From Pseudomonas sp. GD03944 (GTDB lineage: Bacteria; Pseudomonadota; Gammaproteobacteria; Pseudomonadales; Pseudomonadaceae), in assembly GCF_029839275.1 (NCBI RefSeq), contig NZ_JAOCAH010000008.1, forward strand, positions 62,001 through 126,000: a DNA stretch of 64,000 nucleotides, read 5' to 3'. A program made the position numbers and the translations under genes. The notes under the pieces are model-generated. The model had not been told where the DNA came from. It worked only from the letters and a program-made list of their open reading frames with translations, and searched no databases. How positions within the stretch are numbered: position 1 is the stretch's first letter; each line of letters starts with the position of its first letter. Below are positions 9,651-20,431 of the stretch, piece by piece.

Positions 9651-9753
9651 GTGCCCTGGAATGGGTTGAAGCCCTGAAACTCAGCATTGGCGGGGGCTGC
9701 AACTTGGTGCGGAAACATTTTACGCACCGTAATGGGTCGCCATTTAGGCTTTG

Positions 9754-9769
9754 TGCACTGCATTGGTGC
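9754..9769. promoter_or_regulatory. NtrC enhancer site for glnA
   Basis: TGCACTGCATTGGTGC matches the NtrC consensus dyad (TGCACC-N4-TGGTGC). It is about 105-120 bp upstream of the -24 element. A weaker half-matching site, GCACCGTAATGGGTC, lies at 9724-9738 between them, and another half site (TTGGTGC) at 9704-9710, as expected for cooperative binding. Confidence 0.7.
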
Positions 9770-9818
9770 GACTCATTCGAAAGATGGGATTTTTGGTTAA
9801 AGCTTGAGCAATTTCCGC

Positions 9819-9824
9819 TATAAT
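9819..9824 (+). promoter_or_regulatory. -10 element of the thiI promoter
   Basis: An exact TATAAT, 43 bp before the thiI ATG. No good -35 is seen at 17 bp; TTGAGC is only 9 bp away. Together with the NtrC sites this fills the 329-bp glnA-thiI divergent region. Confidence 0.5.
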
Positions 9825-9867
9825 CCGCGCCCCTGTTTTTCGGCCGTCGCGGCTTACCCATTTTTTC

Positions 9868-11322
9868 ATGAAACTGATCGTCAAAGTCTTCCCGGAAATC
9901 ACCATCAAGAGCCCGCCGGTGCGCAAGCATTTCATCCGGCAGTTGGCGAAGAACATTCGCTCGGTGCTGCGCGATCTCGATCCGCAGCTGCAGGTGAGTG
10001 GCGTATGGGACAACCTGGAAGTGCAAACCACCCTGACCGAGCCGAAGATCTTGTCGGAGATGGTCGATCGCCTGAGCTGCACGCCGGGCATCGCGCATTT
10101 CCTGCAGGTCGACGAGTATCCGCTGGGCGATTTCGACGACGTCCTGGAAAAGTGCAAGCAACACTTCGCCGACGTGCTGCCGGGCAAGATCTTCGCCGTG
10201 CGCTGCAAGCGTGCGGGCAAGCACCCGTTCAGCTCCATGGACATCGAGCGCTACGTGGGCAGCCAGTTGCGCCAGCAATGCGGCGCGGCCGGCATTTCCC
10301 TGAAGAACCCTGACGTCGAGGTGCGGATCGAGGTCCGTGACCAGCGCCTGTTCGTCATTCATCACCAGCACGAGGGCCTAGGTGGCTACCCACTGGGCTC
10401 GCTGGAGCAGACCCTGGTGCTGATGTCCGGTGGTTTCGATTCCACCGTCGCCGCCTACCAGATGATGCGCCGCGGCCTGATGACCCACTTCTGCTTCTTC
10501 AACCTCGGTGGCCGTGCCCACGAGCTGGGCGTGATGGAAGTGGCTCACTACCTGTGGAAAAAGTTCGGCAGCTCCCAGCGCGTGCTGTTCATCAGCGTGC
10601 CGTTCGAGGAGGTGCTCGGCGAAATCCTCGGCAAGGTCGACAACAGCCAGATGGGCGTGGTGCTAAAGCGCATGATGCTGCGCGCCTCCACGCAGATGGC
10701 CGAGCGCCTGAACATCGATGCGCTGGTGACCGGCGAGGCGATTTCCCAGGTGTCCAGCCAGACCCTGCCGAACCTCTCGGTGATCGACTCGGTCACCGAC
10801 ATGCTGGTGCTGCGCCCGCTGATCGCCAGCCACAAGCAGGACATCATCAATACCGCCGAGCAGATCGGCACCGCCGAATTCGCCAAGCACATGCCGGAGT
10901 ATTGCGGGGTCATCTCGGTGAACCCGACGACCAAGGCGAAGAGCGCCCGCATTGCCCACGAAGAAACCCAGTTCGACATGGCGATCCTGGAGCGCGCCCT
11001 GGAGCGCGCCACCCTGCTGCCCATCGACCGCGTGATCGACGAGCTGGGCAAGGATGTGCAGGTCGAAGAAGTGACCGAGGCCCTGGCGGGGCAGGTGGTC
11101 ATCGATATTCGCCACCCCGATGCCTGTGAGGACGCGCCGCTGGCGCTGCCGGGCATCGACGTACAGACGCTGCCTTTCTATGCCCTGAACAGCAAATTCA
11201 AGGAGCTCGATAGCAATCGCCAGTACCTGCTGTATTGCGACAAGGGCGTGATGAGTCGCCTGCACGCCCACCATCTGCTGAGCGAGGGGCATGCCAATGT
11301 GCGCGTTTATCGTCCGGCATAA
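9868..11322 (+). CDS. thiI: tRNA 4-thiouridine synthase with rhodanese domain
   Basis: 484 residues. Makes s4U8 in tRNA and, in many bacteria, passes sulfur to ThiS for thiamine. Order of domains: N-terminal ferredoxin-like region, THUMP RNA-binding domain (about 60-165), PP-loop ATPase ([10 protein letters not shown], 186-195), and a C-terminal rhodanese domain with the persulfide Cys457 (YCDKGVMS). Cys346 (PEYCGVIS) corresponds to the partner cysteine of the E. coli disulfide. Full-length, unlike the short ThiI forms without rhodanese. Divergent from glnA. Confidence 0.97.
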   Translation: MKLIVKVFPEITIKSPPVRKHFIRQLAKNIRSVLRDLDPQLQVSGVWDNLEVQTTLTEPKILSEMVDRLSCTPGIAHFLQVDEYPLGDFDDVLEKCKQHFADVLPGKIFAVRCKRAGKHPFSSMDIERYVGSQLRQQCGAAGISLKNPDVEVRIEVRDQRLFVIHHQHEGLGGYPLGSLEQTLVLMSGGFDSTVAAYQMMRRGLMTHFCFFNLGGRAHELGVMEVAHYLWKKFGSSQRVLFISVPFEEVLGEILGKVDNSQMGVVLKRMMLRASTQMAERLNIDALVTGEAISQVSSQTLPNLSVIDSVTDMLVLRPLIASHKQDIINTAEQIGTAEFAKHMPEYCGVISVNPTTKAKSARIAHEETQFDMAILERALERATLLPIDRVIDELGKDVQVEEVTEALAGQVVIDIRHPDACEDAPLALPGIDVQTLPFYALNSKFKELDSNRQYLLYCDKGVMSRLHAHHLLSEGHANVRVYRPA

Positions 11323-11487
11323 GACGCCCGGGTTGAATGGCGGAAGCATCCGCCATCGCCCTCCCGACCCCGCGGCGGCATGAGCCTGCCGCACCAGGTG
11401 TTCACACCGCCTGGCAGAAATCGCAATTAGTTAACACTCGCCGCCTAGACTGGGTGGCAAACCGAATCCTCTGATCGAGATACACAC

Positions 11488-13308
<1,821 letters not shown>

Positions 13309-13327
13309 TCTTCAGCCTGACTGCCTG

Positions 13328-13361
13328 AAAACCCCGCCGGCGAAAGCCTGCGGGGTTTTTT
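13328..13361 (+). terminator. rho-independent terminator after typA
   Basis: AAACCCCGC (13329-13337) pairs with GCGGGGTTT (13350-13358), followed by more T. Lies 20 bp after the typA stop and between two convergent genes. Confidence 0.93.
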
Positions 13362-13406
13362 AATGCCTGGCGTTCGGCCTCGCGGCGCTATCCGGGGTTG
13401 AGTGGT

Positions 13407-14846
13407 TCAATCTGCGGGATCGCTGTGGAGCAGGGCGTCGGTGCGGCCATAGACGTCGTCGAAGCGTTCGATATCGTCTTCGCCCAGGTAACTGCCGGAC
13501 TGCACCTCGATGATTTCCAGGGGAATCCTGCCCGGGTTGGACAGGCGGTGCAGCGCCGCCATGGGAATGTAGGTCGACTGATTTTCGGTGAGCACAAAGG
13601 TCCGGTCGTCGCAGGTCACCCGTGCCGTGCCGGACACCACCACCCAGTGCTCGGCGCGGTGCTGGTGGCGCTGCAGCGACAGGCTGGCACCGGGCTTGAT
13701 CACCAGGCGCTTGACCTGGAAGTGCGGGCCGCTGTCGAGGGTGCTGTAGCTGCCCCAGGGACGGTAGACCTGGCTGTGGTCATGGATTTCCGGGCGCTGT
13801 TGGACGCCCAGGGTGCCGACCAGTTGCCGGACGTCCTGGGTCCGATCCTTGTGGGCCACCATCACCGCATCCCGGGTTTCCACGACCACCACGTCGTCCA
13901 GGCCCACCAGGGCCACCAGTTTGCTCTGGCTGTGCGCCAGGCAGTTGCGGCTGTCCTGCAGCACCACATCGCCGATCCGGGCATTGCCGTCGCCGTCCTT
14001 GTCCTGCACGTCCCAGAGGGCGGACCAGGAGCCGATGTCGTTCCAGCCCGCCGCGAGCGGTACCACGCAGGCGCGGTCGGTCTTTTCCATCACGGCGTAA
14101 TCGATCGAGTCGGCCGGGCAGCTATCGAAGGCCGCCGGATCGAGGCGGATGAAACCGAGGTCTTCGGTGCTGCGTTGCCAGGCTGATCGGCAGGCGGCGT
14201 GAATCTCCGGGGCATGGCGTTCAAGCGCCTCAAGGTAGTGGCTGCAGCGGAACAGGAACATGCCGCTGTTCCAGAAGTAGCCGCCCTCGGCCACGAATGC
14301 GTTCGCGGTGGCCAGGTCGGGTTTCTCGACGAACCGTTCGACCCGTAGCGCGCCGTTGGGCGCCTCGGCCGCCGGGGCGGCCTTGATGTAGCCATAGCCG
14401 GTTTCCGCCCGGTCGGCTGGAACGCCGAACAGCACCATCTCGTGACTGTCGGCGGCCTGGCGGGCGGCGTCCAGGGCGGCGTGAAAGCGTGGTAGGTCGT
14501 CGATCGCATGGTCGGCCGGCAGCACCAGCAGCAACTCGTCGCGGCCCTCGGCAAGCAGGTGCATGGCCGCCACGGCCACGGCCGGCGCGGTATTGCGGCC
14601 GACCGGTTCGAGCAGGATCGCCTGGGGCTGGCAGCCAATGGCCTCCAGTTGCTCCCTGACCACGAAGCGATGGGCCTCGTTACAGACCGCCAATGGCGCT
14701 TGCAGACCATGCGCAGGCAAGCGCTGCACGGTCTGCTGGAGCATGCTGCCGTGCTCGCCCAGCGCCAGAAACTGCTTGGGGTAGTGGGTGCGAGACAGGG
14801 GCCAGAGCCGGGAGCCACTGCCGCCGGACAGGATCAGGGGAATCAT
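13407..14846 (-). CDS. bifunctional mannose-1-phosphate guanylyltransferase / mannose-6-phosphate isomerase
   Basis: 479 residues of the AlgA/WbpW/PslB type. It converts fructose-6-P to mannose-6-P and mannose-1-P to GDP-mannose for exopolysaccharide or LPS. The N-terminal nucleotidyltransferase has the signature LSGGSGSRLWPLSR and catalytic FVEKPD; the C-terminal type II PMI cupin has PWGSY and the metal-site region around QRHQHRAEHWVVVSG. The start at 14846 gives MIPLILSGGSGS. No polysaccharide genes are nearby, so it is an orphan copy; which polymer it feeds cannot be told here. 29 bp after the YkgJ-type gene. Confidence 0.93.
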   Translation of the reverse strand: MIPLILSGGSGSRLWPLSRTHYPKQFLALGEHGSMLQQTVQRLPAHGLQAPLAVCNEAHRFVVREQLEAIGCQPQAILLEPVGRNTAPAVAVAAMHLLAEGRDELLLVLPADHAIDDLPRFHAALDAARQAADSHEMVLFGVPADRAETGYGYIKAAPAAEAPNGALRVERFVEKPDLATANAFVAEGGYFWNSGMFLFRCSHYLEALERHAPEIHAACRSAWQRSTEDLGFIRLDPAAFDSCPADSIDYAVMEKTDRACVVPLAAGWNDIGSWSALWDVQDKDGDGNARIGDVVLQDSRNCLAHSQSKLVALVGLDDVVVVETRDAVMVAHKDRTQDVRQLVGTLGVQQRPEIHDHSQVYRPWGSYSTLDSGPHFQVKRLVIKPGASLSLQRHQHRAEHWVVVSGTARVTCDDRTFVLTENQSTYIPMAALHRLSNPGRIPLEIIEVQSGSYLGEDDIERFDDVYGRTDALLHSDPAD

Positions 14847-14875
14847 GGCGTTCTCCTCGCGCGGCTGGCCGGTCG

Positions 14876-15271
14876 TCAGCTCTTGGGCTTGTAGGCGCAG
14901 TAGCCCGGGCGTGGCCCGACCTTGGGGTGGTTGCGGCAGGTGTCGGGGCGCTTGTCGTAGATGGTGCACAGGCGGGTCTTGCGGTCCAGGTACAGGCAGT
15001 CGTTGTTGCTCATGCGCACCAGGGTGAAGATCCCGGACTTCTGGTTGAAGCGCTCGACGATGCCGTCCTTCTGCAGGCGCTTGGCGATGTTCTTGGCGGG
15101 CTCGCTGCGTTCGAACTCGTCGACGATGCCGATGCGAATCAGGTCGTTGAGGCGCACCTCGACCGGCAGGGTGCAGCAGCTGGAGATGCAGCTGTGACAC
15201 ATGTCGCCGCTGTACTTGGCCCAGGTTTCCAGTCGGTCGATTTCAGCGGCGGCAATCAGGTTGTTTTTCAT
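14876..15271 (-). CDS. YkgJ-family cysteine-cluster protein
   Basis: 131 residues with many cysteines: MCHSCISSCC (Cys25, 28, 32, 33) near the N-terminus, and CLYLDRKTRLCTIYDKRPDTC plus CAYKPKS towards the C-terminus, the pattern of the zinc- or iron-chelating CxxCxxxCC family (PF03692). No enzyme activity is established for this family as far as I know. The start at 15271 (MKNNLIAAAEIDRLE) is the first with a compact family N-terminus; the longer frame to 15376 looks non-coding. Probably co-transcribed with the downstream GDP-mannose enzyme. Confidence 0.85.
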   Translation of the reverse strand: MKNNLIAAAEIDRLETWAKYSGDMCHSCISSCCTLPVEVRLNDLIRIGIVDEFERSEPAKNIAKRLQKDGIVERFNQKSGIFTLVRMSNNDCLYLDRKTRLCTIYDKRPDTCRNHPKVGPRPGYCAYKPKS

Positions 15272-15611
15272 CGTGTGCACGGGGCGTGGTTGGGCGGCGG
15301 GCGATGATAGCGGTGTTGCCGGGTTTTGGGCTAAATAACCGCCGGTTGGTTGTGGGTATTTGTGCCCGTGGTGCATTGGCGCGGAGTAGAATGCCGCTCT
15401 AGACTTCGGGTTTCAGGCTGATCCTCGGTCCGGGAGCGGTGAGGTGGGCCGCGTGAATGCAGTAAAGGACGCTGGAATTGCAGTACCGTTTTCCGCTTCG
15501 TGCCACCCGATCGCACCGTTGTTCTTTTATTTCAGGTCAGGATGGCCTTTTGCAGCGCTTTTTCGATCTTTGTCTTGATGTTCGCTTCGTGCCTGCGCAC
15601 CGGTGGCTGGC
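15272..15611. other. 340-bp divergent intergenic region
   Basis: Separates the leftward YkgJ gene from the rightward diguanylate cyclase. I see no convincing promoter pair, dyad or small gene. A TAGAAT at 15388 and several TTG triplets are present but do not form a well-spaced promoter. Confidence 0.5.
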
Positions 15612-17255
15612 ATGACGGCCTGTCTCGGCTCTGGCTGGGCTCTGAGCATCCCGGTGGTGCTGACGGGTGTCGTCTGCATCGGGGTCCTCCTGCTGGCCCA
15701 CTGGGTCATCCGGCAACGCGCCTTCCCAGGGCGTGACAGTTTCATTCTGCTGCACCTCGGCAGCCTCTGGTGGATGGCCGCAGCCTCGATCGAGATGGCG
15801 GCTCAAGGGGCAGACTGCAAGGTGTTCTGGGCGAGCATGGCCTGGCCGGGAATCATCTCGGTGCCGACCTTCTGGGCGATCTTCCTCTGGCAGTACGTCA
15901 ACAGCGTGCGGACGCCGATTCCGCTGCGCGGCGTCCTGGCGCTTGCCGTGGTGCCGGTGCTGGTCTGGCTGGCGGCCGTGAGCAACCCCTGGCATGGCCT
16001 GTTCTACGGCGCCGCTACAGCTCCGCTGTCGGCGGAGCCGGGAGCGGCGATCCGTTACGCCCATGGCCCGTTGTTCTATGCCGCAGCAGCGTATGTGTAC
16101 GTGTTCATGCTGTTCTGCATGGGCGTGATGCTGCGGGCTGCGCTGACCAGCGAGGGAGTGCATCGCCGGCATTATCTGGCGTTCGTGCTGGTGACGGCGG
16201 TGCCCTGGATCGCCAACATCAGCTATGTGGGCTTTGGCCAGACCCTGTTCGGTTTCGACCCCACCCCCTTCAGTTTCGCCTTTACCCTGGTGGCCTTCGC
16301 CTGGCTGATCGTCGGCGTGCGCCTGTTCGACCTGATGCCCGTGGCGCGGCACCTGTTGCTGGAGGAGCTGTTCGATCCGGTGCTGGTGGTCGACTCCCGG
16401 GGGCGGGTGATCGAAGCCAACCCGGCAGCCCTGAAGCTGGCCGGGCTGCACGAAGGCTGGCGGGGGCAGCCGTTGCGGGACTGGCCGGTGCTGGGCAGCG
16501 ACCTGCAGGCGCTGCTGGACGGCCAGGTCGATACCGCCCAGGAGCAACTGCTGACCCTGACCAGCGCAGGGCGTTATTTCGAAGTGCGGGTCCGGGCCAT
16601 CGAGCGGGTCAGCCGCCGCGGGCGCGCGCTGCTCGGGCAGATGCTCTACCTGCGTGACGTGACCCAGCGCCACCTGAGCGAGCTGAGGCTGGCCGAGGCC
16701 CTGGCGGTGAGCGAAGAACGCCTGCGGACCATTTCCATCCTGCACGAGCAGTTGCAGGAGCAGGCGCTGTGCGACCCGCTGACCGGTCTGTTCAACCGCC
16801 GTTACCTGGACGAATTCTTCGAGCGCGAGCGGATTCGCGCCCAGCGTGACCAGATTCCCCTGTCCCTGGCGCTCATTGACCTCGACCATTTCAAGCAGCT
16901 CAACGACGTGCATGGCCATATGGAAGGCGACGACGTGCTCAAGGGCGTGGCGCGTCACCTGCTGGGCAGCATCCGGGGCTCGGATGCGGCATTTCGCATC
17001 GGCGGCGAGGAGTTCCTGCTGATCCTCCCAGGGGCCGATGCCGGGGAGGCGCGTCGGCGCATGGAACTGGTCTGCCGGCAACTGGCGGAACACCCGCTGC
17101 CGACCCGCGGCGGCGCTCGCTACGTGACCCTGTCGGCGGGGCTGGCGCTGTGGCCGGAGCAGGGCGCCGGGCTGGATGAGCTGCTGCAGGCAGCGGACGC
17201 GGCCCTCTACGAAGCCAAGCGCAGTGGCCGCAACCGCGTGTGCGCCCTGTGTTGA
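15612..17255 (+). CDS. membrane diguanylate cyclase with 7TM N-terminal sensor
   Basis: 547 residues from ATG 15612 (GTG 15603 would add three). Makes cyclic di-GMP. N-terminal seven-helix membrane region of the histidine-kinase-N 7TM type (about 1-230, ending VGVRLFDLMPVARH), a PAS-like domain (LVVDSRGRVIEANPAALKL), a short helix, and a GGDEF domain. The catalytic site reads GGEEF (464-468), an active variant, and an inhibitory RxxD I-site (RGSD, 455-458) sits five residues before it, so product inhibition is likely. No EAL domain. Ligand unknown. Confidence 0.92.
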   Translation: MTACLGSGWALSIPVVLTGVVCIGVLLLAHWVIRQRAFPGRDSFILLHLGSLWWMAAASIEMAAQGADCKVFWASMAWPGIISVPTFWAIFLWQYVNSVRTPIPLRGVLALAVVPVLVWLAAVSNPWHGLFYGAATAPLSAEPGAAIRYAHGPLFYAAAAYVYVFMLFCMGVMLRAALTSEGVHRRHYLAFVLVTAVPWIANISYVGFGQTLFGFDPTPFSFAFTLVAFAWLIVGVRLFDLMPVARHLLLEELFDPVLVVDSRGRVIEANPAALKLAGLHEGWRGQPLRDWPVLGSDLQALLDGQVDTAQEQLLTLTSAGRYFEVRVRAIERVSRRGRALLGQMLYLRDVTQRHLSELRLAEALAVSEERLRTISILHEQLQEQALCDPLTGLFNRRYLDEFFERERIRAQRDQIPLSLALIDLDHFKQLNDVHGHMEGDDVLKGVARHLLGSIRGSDAAFRIGGEEFLLILPGADAGEARRRMELVCRQLAEHPLPTRGGARYVTLSAGLALWPEQGAGLDELLQAADAALYEAKRSGRNRVCALC

Positions 17256-17350
17256 ACTAAAGGCCCTTCCCACCGATCTAGGTTCTGAGGCGCGGTTGCC
17301 CGTAAAGGAGTAAACTGCGCGCGATTTTACTTCCCCTCCCGGAGTCATCC

Positions 17351-18358
17351 ATGTCTCGCGTTACCCTGAGCCGCTATCTGATCGAGCAGACCCGCAGCCA
17401 TAACACCCCCGCCGATCTGCGCTTCCTCATCGAAGTCGTGGCGCGTGCATGCAAGGCCATCAGCCACCAGGTCTCCAAGGGTGCACTGGGCGGCGTGCTC
17501 GGCAGCATGGAAACCGAGAACGTACAGGGCGAAGTGCAGAAGAAACTCGACGTGATCTCCAACGAGATCCTGCTGGAAGCCAACGAGTGGGGCGGTCACC
17601 TGGCGGGCATGGCGTCGGAAGAAATGGACAACGCCTACCAGATCCCGGGCCGTTATCCCAAGGGCGCGTACCTGCTGGTGTTCGACCCGCTGGACGGCTC
17701 CTCCAACATCGACGTCAACGTCTCGGTCGGTACCATCTTCTCGGTGCTGCGTTGCCCGGACCGTAACGGCGACAGCGGTGACCTGGGCGAAGACGCATTC
17801 CTGCAGCCTGGCACCCAGCAAGTGGCCGCCGGCTACGCGATCTACGGCCCGCAGACCATGCTGCTGCTGACCCTGGGCAACGGCGTCAAGGGCTTCACCC
17901 TGGACCGCGAACTGGGCAGCTTCGTGCTGACCCACGACACCATCACGGTGCCGGAAACGACCAAGGAATTCGCCATCAACATGTCCAACCAGCGCCACTG
18001 GGAAGCGCCGGTGCAGCGGTATGTCGGCGAGCTGCTGGCCGGTGAAACCGGGCCGCTGAAGAAGAACTACAACATGCGCTGGATCGCCTCGATGGTGGCC
18101 GATGTGCACCGCATCCTGACCCGTGGCGGTTTGTTCATGTACCCGCGCGACAGCCGCGAGCCGGAAAAACCCGGCAAGCTGCGCCTGATGTACGAAGCCA
18201 ACCCCATGGCCTTCATCATCGAACAGGCCGGCGGTGCCGCCACCAACGGCCAGCAGCGCATCCTCGACATCCAGCCGACCTCGCTGCACCAGCGGGTCGC
18301 GGTCTTCCTCGGTTCGAAGGAAGAAGTCGAGCGCGTGACCGCCTACCACAAGGAATGA
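17351..18358 (+). CDS. fbp: fructose-1,6-bisphosphatase class I
   Basis: 335 residues. Hydrolyses fructose-1,6-bisphosphate to fructose-6-phosphate in gluconeogenesis; Mg-dependent and cytoplasmic. The metal-binding signature [13 protein letters not shown] starts at residue 111, and the substrate-binding segments [16 protein letters not shown] and [21 protein letters not shown] are intact. CCCGGAG precedes the ATG. The gene is followed after 3 bp by a DUF924 gene that reuses AAGGA at the fbp end as its ribosome site. Confidence 0.97.
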   Translation: MSRVTLSRYLIEQTRSHNTPADLRFLIEVVARACKAISHQVSKGALGGVLGSMETENVQGEVQKKLDVISNEILLEANEWGGHLAGMASEEMDNAYQIPGRYPKGAYLLVFDPLDGSSNIDVNVSVGTIFSVLRCPDRNGDSGDLGEDAFLQPGTQQVAAGYAIYGPQTMLLLTLGNGVKGFTLDRELGSFVLTHDTITVPETTKEFAINMSNQRHWEAPVQRYVGELLAGETGPLKKNYNMRWIASMVADVHRILTRGGLFMYPRDSREPEKPGKLRLMYEANPMAFIIEQAGGAATNGQQRILDIQPTSLHQRVAVFLGSKEEVERVTAYHKE

Positions 18359-18361
18359 CCC

Positions 18362-18970
18362 TTGGCCGCGCCTTGGCAGCCGTTGCTCGACTGGTGGTTC
18401 GGTAGCGAACCCCGGGCGACGGCTGCCGAGGTGGCGGCTGCGCAGTCGCGTTTGTGGTTCGGCAAGCGTGACAGCCAGGACCAGGAGGCCCGCGAGCGTT
18501 TCGGCGAGTGGGTGGACAAGGCCATGGCCGGTGAACTGACGGCGTGGCACGCGCAACCCTCCGGCTGGCTGGCCACGGTCCTGCTGCTGGACCAGTTGCC
18601 GCGCATGATCTTCCGCGACACGCCCCGGGCATTCGCCGGCGACGCGCGGGCCCAGGCGCTGGTGGAAGAGGGCTTGGCCCGTGGGTTGGACCAGCACCTG
18701 CCGCCGCTTCAGCGGGTGTTCATCTACCTGGTGCTGGAGCACGCGGAAGACCTGGCGAGCCAGGCGCGTTCCGTCGAGTACTTTTCCGGGTTGCACAGCG
18801 CGTCAGCGCCCGTCGACCGTCCGACGTTCGCCGACTACCTGGACTACGCGCAGCGGCACCAGCGCGTGATCGCGCGCTTTTCCCGTTTCCCCCACCGCAA
18901 CGCCATTCTCGGGCGCTCTTCCACGGCTGAAGAACAGGCCTTCCTGCTGGAACCTGGCTCGCGTTTCTGA
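18362..18970 (+). CDS. DUF924 family protein
   Basis: 202 residues starting at TTG 18362, supported by AAGGA seven bases upstream inside the fbp stop region; no ATG nearby gives a full domain. Contains the family features WWFG near the N-terminus, WLATVLLLDQLPRMIFRDTP and the C-terminal HQRVIARFSRFPHRNAILGR. Alpha-helical, tetratricopeptide-like fold by family; function is not known to me. Coupled to fbp. Confidence 0.85.
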   Translation: MAAPWQPLLDWWFGSEPRATAAEVAAAQSRLWFGKRDSQDQEARERFGEWVDKAMAGELTAWHAQPSGWLATVLLLDQLPRMIFRDTPRAFAGDARAQALVEEGLARGLDQHLPPLQRVFIYLVLEHAEDLASQARSVEYFSGLHSASAPVDRPTFADYLDYAQRHQRVIARFSRFPHRNAILGRSSTAEEQAFLLEPGSRF

Positions 18971-19038
18971 CGTCCAAGCAGGCAGGTTGCATGGCACTGT
19001 GCCAAGCTTTCCGCGACCATTCATCAGGAGCGTCATCC

Positions 19039-19293
19039 ATGTCCCCCCGTCACTTCGCCATGTTGGCGTGCTGTGTGTTGCTGGCTGCCTGCAACAAGAT
19101 CAACCAGGATAACTATTCGAAACTCGAAGCCGGCATGAGCAAGGTCGAGGTCGAGAACCTGTTGGGCAAGGCCACCGAGTGCTCCGGCGCCCTGGGCATG
19201 TCCAGCTGCACCTGGGGCGACCAGCAGACCTTCATCAGCGTGCAGTACGCCGGGGACAAGGTCTTGATGTTTTCCGGCAAAGGTTTGAAGTAA
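19039..19293 (+). CDS. small lipoprotein, SmpA/DUF3862-like
   Basis: 84 residues with a lipobox LLAAC (Cys18) and then a small BamE/SmpA-like domain (YSKLEAGMSKVEVENLLGKATEC). AGGAG precedes the ATG at 19039, which is why the longer frame from 18991 is rejected. Predicted outer-membrane lipoprotein; two further cysteines (TECSG, SSCTW) could form a disulfide. Eleven bases ahead of the lipocalin gene, likely one operon. Confidence 0.8.
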   Translation: MSPRHFAMLACCVLLAACNKINQDNYSKLEAGMSKVEVENLLGKATECSGALGMSSCTWGDQQTFISVQYAGDKVLMFSGKGLK

Positions 19294-19304
19294 AGGAGTC
19301 GAAA

Positions 19305-19865
19305 ATGCGTGTGTTCGCTGGTTTGTTCGTCCTCGCAGCGCTGGCTGGCTGCGCCAACTCGGGCACCGGGGTGGTGCCGCCCAAGACCGCCGAGAATGTC
19401 GATCTCGAGCGCTATCAGGGCACCTGGTACGAACAGGCGCGCCTGCCGATGTTCTTCCAGCGCGACTGCGTGCAGTCCGAGGCCCATTACGACCTGCAGG
19501 ACGACGGCAGCATCCATGTGCTGAACCGCTGCCTCACCGACGACCGCGACTGGCAGCAGGCCGAGGGCGAGGCCGTGGCCCAGGTCGAGGGCAAGACCGA
19601 CAAGCTCTGGGTACGTTTCGACAACTGGTTCAGCAAGGCGCTGCCTGGCGTGGCCAAGGGCGACTACTGGGTGCTGTACGTGGATGGCGACTACCGCACG
19701 GCACTGGTGGGTAACCCCAACCGCCGTTACCTGTGGCTGCTGTCCCGTGAGCAGGAGGTCGCCCCAGAGCTGCGCGACAAACTGCTGGAAGTCGCCAAGG
19801 GCCAGGGCTACGACACCGACAAGCTGATCTGGCGCACGCCGGACAGCGAGCTGCCGCGCCCCTGA
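19305..19865 (+). CDS. blc: outer-membrane lipoprotein lipocalin (Blc-type)
   Basis: 186 residues. Lipobox LAALAGC with Cys16, then the lipocalin signature GTWYEQARLP and the C-terminal conserved YLWLLSREQE. Bacterial lipocalins of this type bind fatty acids or lysophospholipids at the outer membrane during envelope stress. AAAGGAG before ATG 19305 fixes the start. Downstream partner of the small SmpA-like lipoprotein; convergent with the next gene, 19 bp away, with no obvious terminator. Confidence 0.92.
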   Translation: MRVFAGLFVLAALAGCANSGTGVVPPKTAENVDLERYQGTWYEQARLPMFFQRDCVQSEAHYDLQDDGSIHVLNRCLTDDRDWQQAEGEAVAQVEGKTDKLWVRFDNWFSKALPGVAKGDYWVLYVDGDYRTALVGNPNRRYLWLLSREQEVAPELRDKLLEVAKGQGYDTDKLIWRTPDSELPRP

Positions 19866-19884
19866 CCTCAGGCACCTGCGCCGG

Positions 19885-20319
19885 TCATTCCCAGCGCAGG
19901 CGTGCCAGCTTCCATTCGCCGTCGTCCAGCCACCATTCGAGCTTGACTCCATAGTGCTTGGCGCTGTTGGGGATCAGGCCCTCGGCGCCGGTCAGGGCCA
20001 CCTGGGCATCGGTGTGGCCTTTCTCGCTGTAGGTCGGGTCGACCTGGCTGCTCTTGCTCAGGGCGATCACCTTGACGTTCTTGTGGCGCAGAAACAGCAG
20101 GGTCATGGTGCGCTGGGCCCAGTCCCGGTCGAACTGTTCCTGGGCGGAAAACTCCGGGTGCAGCTGGTCCATCACGGCACTGGTCTTCTTCGTTTCGAGG
20201 TTGTCCTGCAGTAGCTGCACCGCGGCCTCCAGGGCCGCCTGCGGATCGCTGTTGCCGCCGCAGCCGGCGAGCAGGGCGAAAAACATCATAAAAGGCAGGG
20301 TGAATTTCCTTGCTGACAT
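19885..20319 (-). CDS. putative lipoprotein, NTF2-like fold
   Basis: 144 residues: signal peptide with lipobox LLAGC (MSARKFTLPFMMFFALLAGC), then a domain resembling nuclear-transport-factor-2 type lipoproteins (HPEFSAQEQFDRDWAQRTMTLLFLRHKNVKV...VKLEWWLDDGEWKLARLRWE). The start at 20319 has an ideal AAGGAG seven bases upstream; ATG 20337 is an alternative without one. Function unknown. Divergent from the prolyl aminopeptidase gene. Confidence 0.78.
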   Translation of the reverse strand: MSARKFTLPFMMFFALLAGCGGNSDPQAALEAAVQLLQDNLETKKTSAVMDQLHPEFSAQEQFDRDWAQRTMTLLFLRHKNVKVIALSKSSQVDPTYSEKGHTDAQVALTGAEGLIPNSAKHYGVKLEWWLDDGEWKLARLRWE

Positions 20320-20431
20320 GCTGAACTCCTTTTTCATGGTTATGATGCCCGGCAGACGGGAAACGTCGGTGCGACAGTAACGCCTCGTTATACGCCTGAC
20401 CGTACCGTACGCACATATCCAGGAGCCAGCC

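Noticed and set aside
11337..11356. ATGGCGGA/TCCGCCAT hairpin after thiI
   Set aside because: No U tract and short; too weak to call a terminator, though it could be one of a rho-dependent type.
13407..15200. Apparent 597-residue version of the GDP-mannose enzyme
   Set aside because: The added N-terminus is an out-of-frame reading of the YkgJ-type gene; the true start is at 14846.
15500..15736. Short frame overlapping the start of the diguanylate cyclase
   Set aside because: No domain, overlaps a convincing membrane-protein N-terminus in another frame.
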